Assembly (NCBI GenBank): GCA_946478965.1
Contig: CAMLDQ010000093.1
Coordinates: 1-7,125 of the forward strand
DNA length: 7,125 bases
Direction of reading: 5' to 3'
From: an uncultured Methylobacillus sp.
GTDB lineage: Bacteria; Pseudomonadota; Gammaproteobacteria; Burkholderiales; Methylophilaceae
Shown: positions 1-7,041 of the stretch, piece after piece
Numbering within the stretch: position 1 is the stretch's first letter
Layout: every line of letters begins with the position of its first letter
Translations under genes and position numbers: made by a program
The notes under the pieces: model-generated
What the model saw: the letters and a program-made list of their open reading frames with translations, nothing else
What the model was told of the DNA's origin: nothing
Databases searched by the model: none

Positions 1-2537
1 ACGAGGGCATGCTGGACGCGGTTGCCGCGATGACGCATTTCCTCAACCTGATCGCGTCCGAGCCGGATATCGCACGCGTGCCCGTCATGATCGATTCGTC
101 CAAGTGGTCGGTGATCGAAGCCGGGCTGAAGTGCGTGCAAGGCAAGTCCATCGTCAATTCGATTTCGATGAAGGAAGGCGAAGCCGAATTCCTGCGTCAG
201 GCGAATCTCTGTCGCCGCTACGGCGCGGCCGTGATCGTGATGGCGTTCGACGAGAAGGGGCAGGCCGATACTTTCGAACGCAAGACCGAGATATGCAAGC
301 GCGCTTACGACTTGCTGGTCGAGAAGGTGAATTTTCCGCCAGAGGACATCATCTTCGACCCCAACATCTTTGCCATTGCCACCGGAATTGAAGAGCACAA
401 CAACTACGCGGTGGATTTTATCGAGGCGACGCGCTGGATCAAGCAGAACCTGCCGCACGCCAAAATCTCCGGCGGCGTCTCCAACGTCAGCTTCAGCTTC
501 CGCGGCAACGACCCGGCGCGCGAGGCGATCCACACGGTGTTTCTGTACCACGCGATCAAGGCCGGCATGACCATGGGCATCGTCAATGCCGGCATGATAG
601 GCGTGTACGACGATCTTTCCCCCGAGTTGCGCGAGCGTGTCGAGGATGTGGTGCTGAACCGTCGCCCCGATGCGACCGAACGCATGATCGAATTCGCCGG
701 TACGCTGACCGCCGGCGGCAAGAAGGAGGCGGCGACGCTGGAATGGCGCGGCACGCCGGAAAACCCGGTGACCGTCGAGAAACGCATCGCGCACGCGCTG
801 GTGCATGGTATTACCGAGTACATCGTTGAGGATACCGAGGAAGCGCGCCAGAAAGTCATGGCGGGCGGCGGTCGCCCGATCAATGTGATCGAGGGCGCGC
901 TGATGGACGGCATGAATGTGGTCGGCGACCTGTTCGGGCAAGGGAAAATGTTTCTGCCGCAAGTGGTGAAGTCCGCCCGCGTGATGAAGCAGGCCGTCGC
1001 GCACCTGATTCCGTTTATCGAGGAGGAAAAGGCCGAGGAGGAGCGCCGCACCGGCACGAAGGCCAAACCCAAGGGCAAGGTGGTGATTGCCACCGTCAAG
1101 GGCGATGTGCACGATATCGGCAAGAACATTGTCTCGGTGGTGCTGCAATGCAACAACTTTGAGGTGGTGAACATGGGCGTGATGGTGCCCGCTGCGGAAA
1201 TCCTGGCGAAGGCCAAGGAGGAAGGTGCCGACATCATTGGCCTTTCCGGACTGATCACGCCCTCGCTGGAAGAAATGGCGCACGTCGCACGCGAAATGCA
1301 GCGCGACCCCTATTTCAATGGCCTCAAGATGCCGCTGCTGATCGGCGGGGCGACTACTTCGCGCGCGCATACCGCGGTCAAAATCGCGCCAAATTATGCA
1401 GGCCCGGTGATCTACGTTCCCGACGCCTCGCGCTCGGTGGCGGTGATGCAGTCGCTGCTGACGCCGGAGCAGCGCGATGCCTACATCGCCGACGTCGCCA
1501 ACGACTATGAACGGGTGCGGGTGCAGCATGCCGGCAAAAAGGGCACGCCGCTGCTGACGCTGCGTGAAGCGCGTGCCAACAAGATCAAGACCGATTTCGT
1601 CGGGCCGAACGCGCCCGTGAAGCCGAAGTTCATCGGCCGCCGCGTGATTGAGAATATCGACCTGGCTGCGCTGGCCGATTACATCGATTGGGGACCGTTC
1701 TTCCAGACATGGGATCTTGCGGGTGCGTATCCGGCCATCCTGCAAGACCCGGTTGTGGGAGAGGCGGCGACCAAGCTGTTCGGTGAAGGCCAGGCAATGC
1801 TGAAGAAAATCGTCGAAGGCCGCTGGCTCACCGCCAATGGCGTGATCGCGCTGCTGCCGGCCAACAGCATCAACGACGACGACATCGAAATCTACACGGA
1901 CGACACGCGCAGCGAAGTCGCCTTTACCTGGTACGGCATGCGCCAGCAAACAGTGAAGCCGGTAATCGATGGCGTGCCACGCCCCAACCAGTGCCTGGCC
2001 GACTTCATCGCGCCCAAAGCCACAGGTGTGGCCGACTATATCGGTTTGTTCGCGGTCACCGCCGGTCTGGGTATCGAAAAGCACGAACGGCGTTTTCTTG
2101 ATGCGCACGATGATTACAACAGCATCTTGCTGAAGTCGCTTGCGGACCGGCTGGCCGAGGCATTTGCGGAGTACTTGCACGAGCGTGTACGTACCGATTT
2201 CTGGGGGTATGCGCCGGACGAAAAGCTCAGCAACGCTGAGATGGTCAAGGAGGCATACCGCGGCATTCGTCCCGCACCTGGGTATCCGGCCTGCCCGGAT
2301 CATACGGTGAAACCGGACATGTTCAAGGTGTTGCGCGCCGAGGAAATCGGCATGCAACTCACCGAATCCTTCGCGATGATGCCGGCGGCGGCAGTGTCAG
2401 GCTTCTACCTGGCGCATCCGGAATCCCGGTATTTCAGCGTGGACAAGATCGGCCGCGACCAGCTGGACGATATGGTCACGCGGCGCGGGCTGCCCAAGGA
2501 ATATCTGGAGCGCTGGCTGGCGCCCAATTTGTCGTAG
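1..2537 (+). CDS. metH: Cobalamin-dependent methionine synthase, 5'-truncated by window edge
   Basis: MetH moves a methyl group from 5-methyltetrahydrofolate through cobalamin to homocysteine, making methionine in the cytosol. The reading frame is open at the left edge (first full codon at 3), so the start is missing. Numbering from the methionine at position 9, residues 1 to about 200 are the pterin/folate domain (MIDSSKW, then [12 protein letters not shown]). About 240-335 are the B12-binding cap with [13 protein letters not shown]. About 350-490 are the Rossmann-like cobalamin domain with D366-x-H368-x-x-G371, where H368 is the lower axial cobalt ligand. About 520-842 are the reactivation domain with R754-PAPGY-PACP, the S-adenosylmethionine site. 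The C-terminal ERWLAPNL matches the family end. The homocysteine-binding domain is not visible; it is either cut off or encoded by a separate gene, as in split betaproteobacterial MetH. No frameshift is seen. The carbonic anhydrase gene begins 8 bases after the stop. Confidence 0.97.
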   Translation, partial: EGMLDAVAAMTHFLNLIASEPDIARVPVMIDSSKWSVIEAGLKCVQGKSIVNSISMKEGEAEFLRQANLCRRYGAAVIVMAFDEKGQADTFERKTEICKRAYDLLVEKVNFPPEDIIFDPNIFAIATGIEEHNNYAVDFIEATRWIKQNLPHAKISGGVSNVSFSFRGNDPAREAIHTVFLYHAIKAGMTMGIVNAGMIGVYDDLSPELRERVEDVVLNRRPDATERMIEFAGTLTAGGKKEAATLEWRGTPENPVTVEKRIAHALVHGITEYIVEDTEEARQKVMAGGGRPINVIEGALMDGMNVVGDLFGQGKMFLPQVVKSARVMKQAVAHLIPFIEEEKAEEERRTGTKAKPKGKVVIATVKGDVHDIGKNIVSVVLQCNNFEVVNMGVMVPAAEILAKAKEEGADIIGLSGLITPSLEEMAHVAREMQRDPYFNGLKMPLLIGGATTSRAHTAVKIAPNYAGPVIYVPDASRSVAVMQSLLTPEQRDAYIADVANDYERVRVQHAGKKGTPLLTLREARANKIKTDFVGPNAPVKPKFIGRRVIENIDLAALADYIDWGPFFQTWDLAGAYPAILQDPVVGEAATKLFGEGQAMLKKIVEGRWLTANGVIALLPANSINDDDIEIYTDDTRSEVAFTWYGMRQQTVKPVIDGVPRPNQCLADFIAPKATGVADYIGLFAVTAGLGIEKHERRFLDAHDDYNSILLKSLADRLAEAFAEYLHERVRTDFWGYAPDEKLSNAEMVKEAYRGIRPAPGYPACPDHTVKPDMFKVLRAEEIGMQLTESFAMMPAAAVSGFYLAHPESRYFSVDKIGRDQLDDMVTRRGLPKEYLERWLAPNLS

Positions 2538-2545
2538 CGGGGGCG

Positions 2546-3298
2546 ATGGGGGTGACGATACGCCTTGGCATTTGGGTGATGTTGGCGCTGGCTTGCGGCG
2601 CTGCCAGCGCAGGCGAAGCGGGTGGCGAAACCGAGCAGTTGCGGGGCATCGTGCGGAATCTGATGGACGACAATACGGCATTTGCCCGCTCGCACAAGCC
2701 CGAGTATTACAAACCGTTTGCCGACCATCAGCATCCGCGCGCGACGATCGTGACCTGCTCGGACTCGCGCGTGCAAACCCATGCCTTGGACAAAACACCG
2801 GACGGCGACCTGTTCATGGTGCGCGATATCGGCAACCAGATTGTCTCGGCGGAAGGTTCCGTGGAATACGGGGTGCAGCACTTGCACACGCCGTTGCTGA
2901 TTATCGTCGGCCATGTCGGGTGCGGTGCGATCAGGGCGGCACGCGGTGATTTCTCCGGGGAGTCGCCGGCGATCAAGCGTGAGCTGCAGACCATCAAGTT
3001 GCCGCCGAAAAACCCGAAAAACAGCGAAGACGAGGAAGTCCTGAACGCCGTGCAAGGCAACGTCAACAACCAGGTCGCCTATGCGTTGAAAAAGTTCGAC
3101 GCGGAAGTCAGGGCCGGCAGGCTGACGGTGATGGGCGCAATCTATGATTTTCGTAACCAATTGCATCAGGGGCAGGGCCGGCTGGTGATCACCAATATCA
3201 ATGGCCGTACGGATTCAGGCAGTATTCTATCTGCGCTGATGCAGATCAGCGGTAGCGGAATCCGGCTGGACAAGAAATCAAGCGAGAAAAGAGACTGA
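2546..3298 (+). CDS. Beta-class carbonic anhydrase, predicted periplasmic
   Basis: Beta-carbonic anhydrases are zinc enzymes that interconvert CO2 and bicarbonate. The expected active-site motifs are present in 250 residues: C71-S-D73-S-R75 (zinc ligand Cys and the Asp/Arg dyad) and H123-V-G-C126 (the other two zinc ligands). Other family signatures are VRDIGN and EGSVEYGVQHL. The N-terminus has one arginine, a hydrophobic stretch at about residues 7-20 and an ASA-GE signal peptidase I-like site after residue 22, so export to the periplasm is inferred. C17 is not in a good lipobox, so a lipoprotein is less likely. The ATG at 2546 is chosen because it keeps the signal peptide and lies 8 bases after the metH stop; the upstream G-rich run is only a weak ribosome site. 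The TGA stop overlaps the mpl ATG by one base, which suggests co-translation. The class is secure; the location is predicted. The family has several symbols (can, cynT, mtcA), so none is assigned. Confidence 0.93.
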   Translation: MGVTIRLGIWVMLALACGAASAGEAGGETEQLRGIVRNLMDDNTAFARSHKPEYYKPFADHQHPRATIVTCSDSRVQTHALDKTPDGDLFMVRDIGNQIVSAEGSVEYGVQHLHTPLLIIVGHVGCGAIRAARGDFSGESPAIKRELQTIKLPPKNPKNSEDEEVLNAVQGNVNNQVAYALKKFDAEVRAGRLTVMGAIYDFRNQLHQGQGRLVITNINGRTDSGSILSALMQISGSGIRLDKKSSEKRD

Positions 3299-4671
3299 TG
3301 CACATTCATATCGTCGGTATCTGCGGGACCTTCATGGGCGGCATCGCCGTATTGGCAAAAGCTGCCGGCCATCGCGTCACCGGTTGCGATGCCAATGTCT
3401 ATCCGCCGATGAGTACGCAACTCGAAGCGCAGGGCATCGAACTGATCGAGGGATTCGGCACCGAGCAGCTGGGCCTCGGCCCGGATATTTTCGTGATTGG
3501 CAACGTCGTCTCGCGCGGGAATCCGCTGATGGAGGAAATTCTTGATCGCGGGTTGCCCTACATTTCCGGGCCGCAGTGGCTGGCGGAGAATGTGCTGCAC
3601 GACAAATGGGTGCTGGCCGTGGCCGGCACGCACGGCAAGACTACGACCAGTTCGATGCTAGCCTGGGTGCTGGAATATGCCGGCCTCGCGCCGGGATTTC
3701 TGATCGGCGGGGTACCGGAGAATTTCGGCGTGTCTGCGCGCCTGCCAGGAGAGCCGCGCCAAGAAAAGGGCGGTCGCTCGCCCTTCTTTGTGATCGAGGC
3801 GGACGAGTACGACACGGCCTTCTTCGACAAGCGTTCCAAGTTCGTGCATTACCGTCCTCGCACGGCGGTGCTGAATAATCTGGAATTCGACCATGCCGAT
3901 ATATTTGCCGACCTGGCGGCGATCGAAACCCAGTTCCATCATCTGGTGCGTACCGTGCCTGCGAACGGCCTGGTCGTCGCCAACGGCCGCGAGACCAGTC
4001 TGGAGCGAGTACTGCAGCGTGGCTGCTGGACGCCGGTTGAACGCTTCGGCATCGCATCCGGCTGGGAGGCTGGCTTGCCAGATGCCGACAACAGTTTCAC
4101 CGTTTCCCTGAATGGTGTTCCGCAGGGGCGCGTGCGTTGGCCGTTGCTGGGCGAGCATAACCGCATGAACGCACTGGCAGTACTGGCCGCGGCGCGCCAT
4201 GTCGGCGTGTCGGTGGAGGTCGGCATTGCAGGCTTGGGCGAGTTCCGCAATGTGAAGCGCCGCATGGAGGTGCGCGGCACCGTGCATGGAATCACCGTTT
4301 ATGATGATTTTGCCCACCACCCGACGGCGATCGAGACGACGGTCGCCGGATTGCGTGCAAAAGTTGGCGATGCGCGTATTCTGGCGGTACTGGAACCGCG
4401 CTCCAATACGATGAAGCTGGGTGTCATGAAAGCCGCATTGCCAGGAAGCCTGAAAGCTGCCGACCGCGTATTCTGCTATGCCGCCAACCTTGGCTGGGAT
4501 GCCGCGGCGGCATTGCAGCCGCTGGGCGAGATTGCGACTATCTGCGACGATCTTCCACGCATGATCGAGGCGATTGCGGAGGAGGCCCACCCCGGAGACC
4601 ATATTTTGGTGATGAGCAACGGCGGTTTTGGCGGTATTCACCAGAAGCTCTTGGAAAGGCTGGGCGCTTGA
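3298..4671 (+). CDS. mpl: UDP-N-acetylmuramate:L-Ala-gamma-D-Glu-meso-DAP ligase (Mpl)
   Basis: Mpl is an ATP-dependent cytosolic ligase that joins the tripeptide recovered from old peptidoglycan to UDP-MurNAc, short-cutting the MurC-D-E route. The product is 457 residues, the same length as E. coli Mpl. Visible signatures are the N-terminal HIVGICGTFMGG, the ATP loop G110-T-H-G-K114-T-T, E167-ADEYDTAFFDKRSKF (characteristic of Mpl rather than MurC), the central-domain NNLEFDHADIF, the Mur-ligase motif YDDFAHHPT at 335-343, and E366-PRSNTM in the C-terminal domain. The ATG at 3298 overlaps the previous stop by one base and is preceded by an A/G-rich GAGAAAAGAG, a usable ribosome site. The stop overlaps the TonB gene start by four bases. 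MurC is the main alternative, but the EADEYDTAFFDKRSKF segment and the absence of mur or fts neighbours favour Mpl. Confidence 0.96.
   Translation: MHIHIVGICGTFMGGIAVLAKAAGHRVTGCDANVYPPMSTQLEAQGIELIEGFGTEQLGLGPDIFVIGNVVSRGNPLMEEILDRGLPYISGPQWLAENVLHDKWVLAVAGTHGKTTTSSMLAWVLEYAGLAPGFLIGGVPENFGVSARLPGEPRQEKGGRSPFFVIEADEYDTAFFDKRSKFVHYRPRTAVLNNLEFDHADIFADLAAIETQFHHLVRTVPANGLVVANGRETSLERVLQRGCWTPVERFGIASGWEAGLPDADNSFTVSLNGVPQGRVRWPLLGEHNRMNALAVLAAARHVGVSVEVGIAGLGEFRNVKRRMEVRGTVHGITVYDDFAHHPTAIETTVAGLRAKVGDARILAVLEPRSNTMKLGVMKAALPGSLKAADRVFCYAANLGWDAAAALQPLGEIATICDDLPRMIEAIAEEAHPGDHILVMSNGGFGGIHQKLLERLGA
4653..4659 (+). promoter_or_regulatory. Shine-Dalgarno site supporting the TTG start of the TonB gene
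   Basis: GGAAAGG lies inside the mpl 3' end, eight bases before the TTG at 4668. It supports that start codon, since the frame has no ATG until residue 137, well past the membrane anchor. The TTGA overlap with the mpl stop fits translational coupling. Confidence 0.6.
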
Positions 4672-5627
4672 GCAGGCTGCTCGACCGACTGGAAAACCCG
4701 CTGAACGTTGCACTGGTCCTTTCGTTGCTGGTGCATGCGGTTGTAATTACCGGCGTCGGCTTCGTCGCGCCGCGTCCGCATTCCATCCACGACAAAACCT
4801 CCGCGCTTGAGGTCGTCCTGGTCAATGCCAAGACCAAGGAGGCGCCCGTGAAAGCGGATGCGCTGGCTCAATCGAACCTGGATAGAGGCGGCAATACCGA
4901 TGCTGACCGGCGCATCAAATCGCCGTTGCCGGTGCCGAAATCCCAGTCGCGCGTGAAGGCGGAAAAGGTTGCGTTGGAGGCACGTCAGTCCAAGGCTGAT
5001 GCCGCCGCAACCAAGGCAGAAGCGCCGCAGAAGCAGGTGCGTGCTGCCGCGCCGCAGAAGCCGGTCCAGGAAGTCATGACGGCCCCGCAGTCTACTCAGG
5101 CGGTGGATAGCGATCCGGTCCAGCCCGCAGCCGCGGTCGAGCCGGATCGTGGGGCGCTGACGGAAACGCCCACCACTCTCGATACCGCCGACTTGGTGGC
5201 ACGCAGCCTGGATGCGGTACGCCTGCAGGCGGAGCTGGCGAGGAATATGGATGCTTACCAGAAACGCCCGAAGCGCAAATTTATCGGGTCGCGCGTACGC
5301 GAATACCGGTTTGCCAGCTATGTCGAGGCCTGGCGCCAAAAAGTGGAGAAGGTCGGCAACCTGAACTACCCGGAAGCGGCCAAGGCAATGAAGCTATACG
5401 GCACTCTGCAACTGACGGTTTCGATCCGTGCCGACGGCAGCGTGGAGAAAGTGGAGTTGAACCGCAGTTCGGGCTCCAAGGTGCTGGACGAAGCGGCGCA
5501 GCGCATCGTCGCGCTTGCAGCGCCCTATGCGTCTTTCCCCGACGATATCCGGCGCGATACCGACATTATCGAAATCACGCGGACCTGGACATTTACCCGT
5601 GAAGACACCCTGTTTTCGGGAGAGTAG
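4668..5627 (+). CDS. TonB-family energy transducer
   Basis: TonB proteins sit in the inner membrane, span the periplasm and pass proton-motive force to outer-membrane receptors for siderophores, cobalamin and similar ligands. This 319-residue product has a short cytosolic N-terminus, one membrane segment at about 11-33 containing SLLVHAVV (the serine/histidine pattern expected of a TonB anchor), and a long Ala/Lys/Gln-rich periplasmic linker at about 45-200. A C-terminal TonB domain spans about 217-309, with NLNYPEAAK, YGTLQLTVSIRADGSV and the terminal beta strand EITRTWTF. The linker lacks the Pro-Glu/Pro-Lys repeats of enteric TonB and looks somewhat TolA-like, but the C-terminal domain argues for TonB. 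The start is TTG, forced by the lack of any earlier ATG and supported by a Shine-Dalgarno site. No exbB or exbD is in the window. The receptor it serves cannot be told from the sequence. Confidence 0.88.
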   Translation: MSRLLDRLENPLNVALVLSLLVHAVVITGVGFVAPRPHSIHDKTSALEVVLVNAKTKEAPVKADALAQSNLDRGGNTDADRRIKSPLPVPKSQSRVKAEKVALEARQSKADAAATKAEAPQKQVRAAAPQKPVQEVMTAPQSTQAVDSDPVQPAAAVEPDRGALTETPTTLDTADLVARSLDAVRLQAELARNMDAYQKRPKRKFIGSRVREYRFASYVEAWRQKVEKVGNLNYPEAAKAMKLYGTLQLTVSIRADGSVEKVELNRSSGSKVLDEAAQRIVALAAPYASFPDDIRRDTDIIEITRTWTFTREDTLFSGE

Positions 5628-5633
5628 GAAGTA

Positions 5634-5942
5634 ATGAGTTATTACCAGCATCATGTGTTCTTCTGCCTGAATCGGCGTGCCGATGGCTCGGCCTGTTGCT
5701 GCGACCACGATGCCGACGGGCTGTTTGACTATGCCAAAAGCAGGATCAAGCAACTCGGTCTGAATGGCCAGGGCAAGGTGCGCATCAATCGCGCCGGATG
5801 CCTCGACCGCTGTGCCGAGGGGCCGGTGATGGTGGTCTATCCGGAAGCGGTGTGGTACACCTTCGTCGACGAGGAAGACATTGACGAAATCATCGAGTCC
5901 CACCTGAAGGCAGGCAAGGTTGTGGAGCGGCTAGCGATCTAA
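5634..5942 (+). CDS. Thioredoxin-like [2Fe-2S] ferredoxin
   Basis: This 102-residue protein resembles the thioredoxin-fold [2Fe-2S] ferredoxins (Aquifex aeolicus Fd type), small cytosolic electron carriers. The cluster ligands expected from that family are C11, C22, C56 and C60 (GCLDRC). The conserved GPVMVVYPEAVWY and the C-terminal DEIIESHLKAGKVVERL also match. Three consecutive cysteines (21-23) occupy the second-ligand position; aligning the following helix with the Aquifex protein points to C22, but C21 or C23 cannot be excluded. The ATG at 5634 follows the TonB stop by six bases, with GGGAGAG nine bases before it. The redox partner is unknown. The 3' end overlaps the convergent HIT gene by 12 bases. 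Confidence 0.9.
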   Translation: MSYYQHHVFFCLNRRADGSACCCDHDADGLFDYAKSRIKQLGLNGQGKVRINRAGCLDRCAEGPVMVVYPEAVWYTFVDEEDIDEIIESHLKAGKVVERLAI

Positions 5943-6344
5943 TCTTAGCTGCAGCGTTTGCTGCAGTTGATGCCGCAATCCCGGCGGCGGTGATTTTGGA
6001 TCTTCATTCCGCTTGGCCTCACCCCAGATCGGATTCGGGAAGTGACGGTCATCGGCAAAGCGCGGAATGATGTGCCAGTGCAGATGCGGCACGACATTGC
6101 CCAGGCTGGCAAGGTTGATCTTGGTTGGCTGCAAGGCTTCGCGCAGGGCGGCCTCTACTGCAAACACGACCTCCATCATCGCGCTGCGTTCGGCGGCCTC
6201 GAGGTCCGTCATCTCCCTGGCGTGACGCTTGAGTATCACGCGGCAGAATCCGGGGTAATGGGGATCGTCCACCAAGATGACGCGGCACAGGTCGTTTTGC
6301 CACAGCACACCGCTACCAGGGGTTTCACACAACTCGCACTTCAT
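5931..6344 (-). CDS. HIT-family nucleotide hydrolase/transferase
   Basis: HIT (histidine triad) proteins cleave or transfer nucleotides from substrates such as diadenosine polyphosphates or adenylated amines. The 137-residue product has the triad H87-L-H89-W-H91 within LGNVVPHLHWHIIPRF, and upstream DDPHYPGFCRVILKRH typical of the fold. An N-terminal C3-x-x-C6 resembles the zinc-binding pair found in part of the family. The frame is open further upstream to 6542, but that part runs antisense through sodB and reads as non-protein-like sequence. The ATG at 6344 is chosen because it gives the CELC N-terminus and has GGGAG ten bases before it. The gene lies downstream of sodB beyond a terminator, and its last 12 bases overlap the ferredoxin gene tail to tail. 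The substrate cannot be deduced. Confidence 0.92.
   Translation of the reverse strand: MKCELCETPGSGVLWQNDLCRVILVDDPHYPGFCRVILKRHAREMTDLEAAERSAMMEVVFAVEAALREALQPTKINLASLGNVVPHLHWHIIPRFADDRHFPNPIWGEAKRNEDPKSPPPGLRHQLQQTLQLRLDR
5947..5968. terminator. Hairpin after the ferredoxin gene, possible weak terminator
   Basis: A perfect 7-base stem (CTGCAGC / GCTGCAG) with a GTTT loop, extendable to 9 pairs with one G-T, starts five bases after the ferredoxin stop. It is the first hairpin downstream of the five-gene plus-strand run. No real T-run follows on either strand, and it lies inside the HIT coding region, so it may be incidental. A second small stem (5972-5976 with 5984-5988) followed by TTTT at 5994-5997 could contribute. 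Confidence 0.22.
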
Positions 6345-6354
6345 CGATGATTCA

Positions 6355-6359
6355 CTCCC
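6355..6359 (-). promoter_or_regulatory. Shine-Dalgarno site of the HIT gene
   Basis: On the minus strand, GGGAG stands ten bases before the ATG at 6344. It favours that start over any longer reading of the frame and lies just past the sodB terminator T-run. Confidence 0.5.
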
Positions 6360-6363
6360 GCCA

Positions 6364-6399
6364 ATAAAAAACGCCGCCCAGCACATGCCCGGCGGCGTT
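6364..6399 (-). terminator. Intrinsic terminator of sodB
   Basis: Read on the minus strand, a perfect 9-base stem (AACGCCGCC / GGCGGCGTT, arms 6391-6399 and 6370-6378) encloses a 12-base loop and runs directly into six T's. This is a textbook rho-independent terminator, about 20 bases after the sodB stop. No T-run follows the hairpin on the plus strand, so it acts in the sodB direction only. It also sits just upstream of the HIT ribosome site, so it would separate or attenuate the two genes. Confidence 0.88.
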
Positions 6400-6401
6400 C
6401 G

Positions 6402-6424
6402 ATTGTGCCAGCAAAAATTGCTTA
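6402..6424 (-). promoter_or_regulatory. Possible weak promoter for the HIT gene
   Basis: On the minus strand, CACAAT (6407-6402) resembles a -10 box (4 of 6). A poor -35, TTCGCT (3 of 6), lies 17 bases upstream at the sodB stop. A transcript from here would start near 6395, within the first arm of the terminator, and so could not form the full stem. This would let the HIT gene escape the sodB terminator. The boxes are weak and the call is tentative. Confidence 0.2.
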
Positions 6425-7003
6425 AGCGAAGTTGGCTTCCGCGAAATCCCAGTTGACCAGGCTGGTCAGGAAGGTTTCCACGAATTTCGGACGCAGGTTG
6501 CGGTAGTCGATGTAGTAAGCGTGTTCCCACACGTCGATGCACAGCACGGCCTTGTCGCCGGTGGTCAGCGGGGTGCCGGCGGCGCCCATGTTGACGATGT
6601 CGGCGGAGCCGTCAGCTTTCTTCACCAGCCAGGTCCAGCCGGAGCCGAAGTTGCCGACGGCAGAAGCCTGGAAAGCCTTCTTGAATTCGTCGAAGCTGCC
6701 CCACTTGGCATTAATCGCGTCGGCCAGAGCGCCCTTGGGTGCGCCGCCGCCATTCGGCTTCATGCTGTTCCAGAAAAAGGTGTGGTTCCATACCTGGGCG
6801 GAGTTGTTGTAGATACCGCCGGATGCCTTCTTGATGATGTCTTCCAGAGCGGCGTTCTCGAATTCGGTGCCCTTGATCAGGTTGTTCAGGTTGGTCACGT
6901 AGGCCTGGTGATGCTTGCCATAGTGGTATTCCATCGTTTCGGCGGAAATGTGCGGAGCCAGTGCGTCCTTGGCGTACGGCAAAGCGGGCAGTTGGTGTTC
7001 CAT
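6422..7003 (-). CDS. sodB: Superoxide dismutase, iron type
   Basis: SodB converts superoxide to oxygen and hydrogen peroxide in the cytosol. The product is 193 residues, the same length as E. coli SodB. The four metal ligands are present: H27 ([13 protein letters not shown]), H74 ([12 protein letters not shown]), D157 and H161 ([13 protein letters not shown]). Q70 at the active site, the [10 protein letters not shown] segment and AGTPLTT point to the iron rather than the manganese type; cambialistic activity cannot be excluded from sequence. The ATG at 7003 starts the canonical [10 protein letters not shown] and has GAGGA (7014-7010) six bases before it. A strong terminator follows the stop, so it probably forms its own transcript. 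An IscR-like operator lies about 50 bases upstream, which suggests iron or Fe-S responsive control. Confidence 0.96.
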   Translation of the reverse strand: MEHQLPALPYAKDALAPHISAETMEYHYGKHHQAYVTNLNNLIKGTEFENAALEDIIKKASGGIYNNSAQVWNHTFFWNSMKPNGGGAPKGALADAINAKWGSFDEFKKAFQASAVGNFGSGWTWLVKKADGSADIVNMGAAGTPLTTGDKAVLCIDVWEHAYYIDYRNLRPKFVETFLTSLVNWDFAEANFA

Positions 7004-7009
7004 GGCGAT

Positions 7010-7014
7010 TCCTC
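7010..7014 (-). promoter_or_regulatory. Shine-Dalgarno site of sodB
   Basis: GAGGA on the minus strand, six bases before the ATG, is the strongest ribosome site in the window. It fits a highly expressed gene. Confidence 0.75.
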
Positions 7015-7041
7015 ATGAATGGTTGAAAATTCGGAACCGCT

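Noticed and set aside
404..1258. Long minus-strand open frame antisense to metH (284 codons)
   Set aside because: It is low-complexity, Ser/Thr/Pro-rich and has no family motif, while the opposite strand encodes a fully conserved MetH. This is a GC-rich shadow frame.
2591..2605. Lipobox around C17 of the carbonic anhydrase
   Set aside because: The residues before the cysteine (Ala-Leu-Ala) do not fit the usual Leu-[Ala/Ser]-[Gly/Ala]-Cys pattern, and a better signal peptidase I site follows at ASA-GE.
2405..3166. Minus-strand open frame antisense to the carbonic anhydrase
   Set aside because: No recognisable motif; the sense strand has every beta-carbonic anhydrase zinc ligand. Codon-bias shadow.
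3658..4713. Minus-strand open frame of 351 codons antisense to mpl
   Set aside because: The translation is irregular and His/Arg/Gln-rich with no domain signature, while mpl on the other strand is intact and motif-rich.
4638..5339. Minus-strand open frame antisense to the TonB gene
   Set aside because: Arg/Leu-rich shadow without motifs; the TonB anchor and C-terminal domain on the plus strand explain the region.
6345..6542. N-terminal extension of the HIT frame into sodB
   Set aside because: The extra residues are antisense to sodB and non-protein-like. A normal HIT N-terminus and a Shine-Dalgarno site mark the start at 6344.
6521..7018. Plus-strand open frame antisense to sodB
   Set aside because: Val/Gly-rich shadow with no family signature; sodB is unmistakable on the minus strand.
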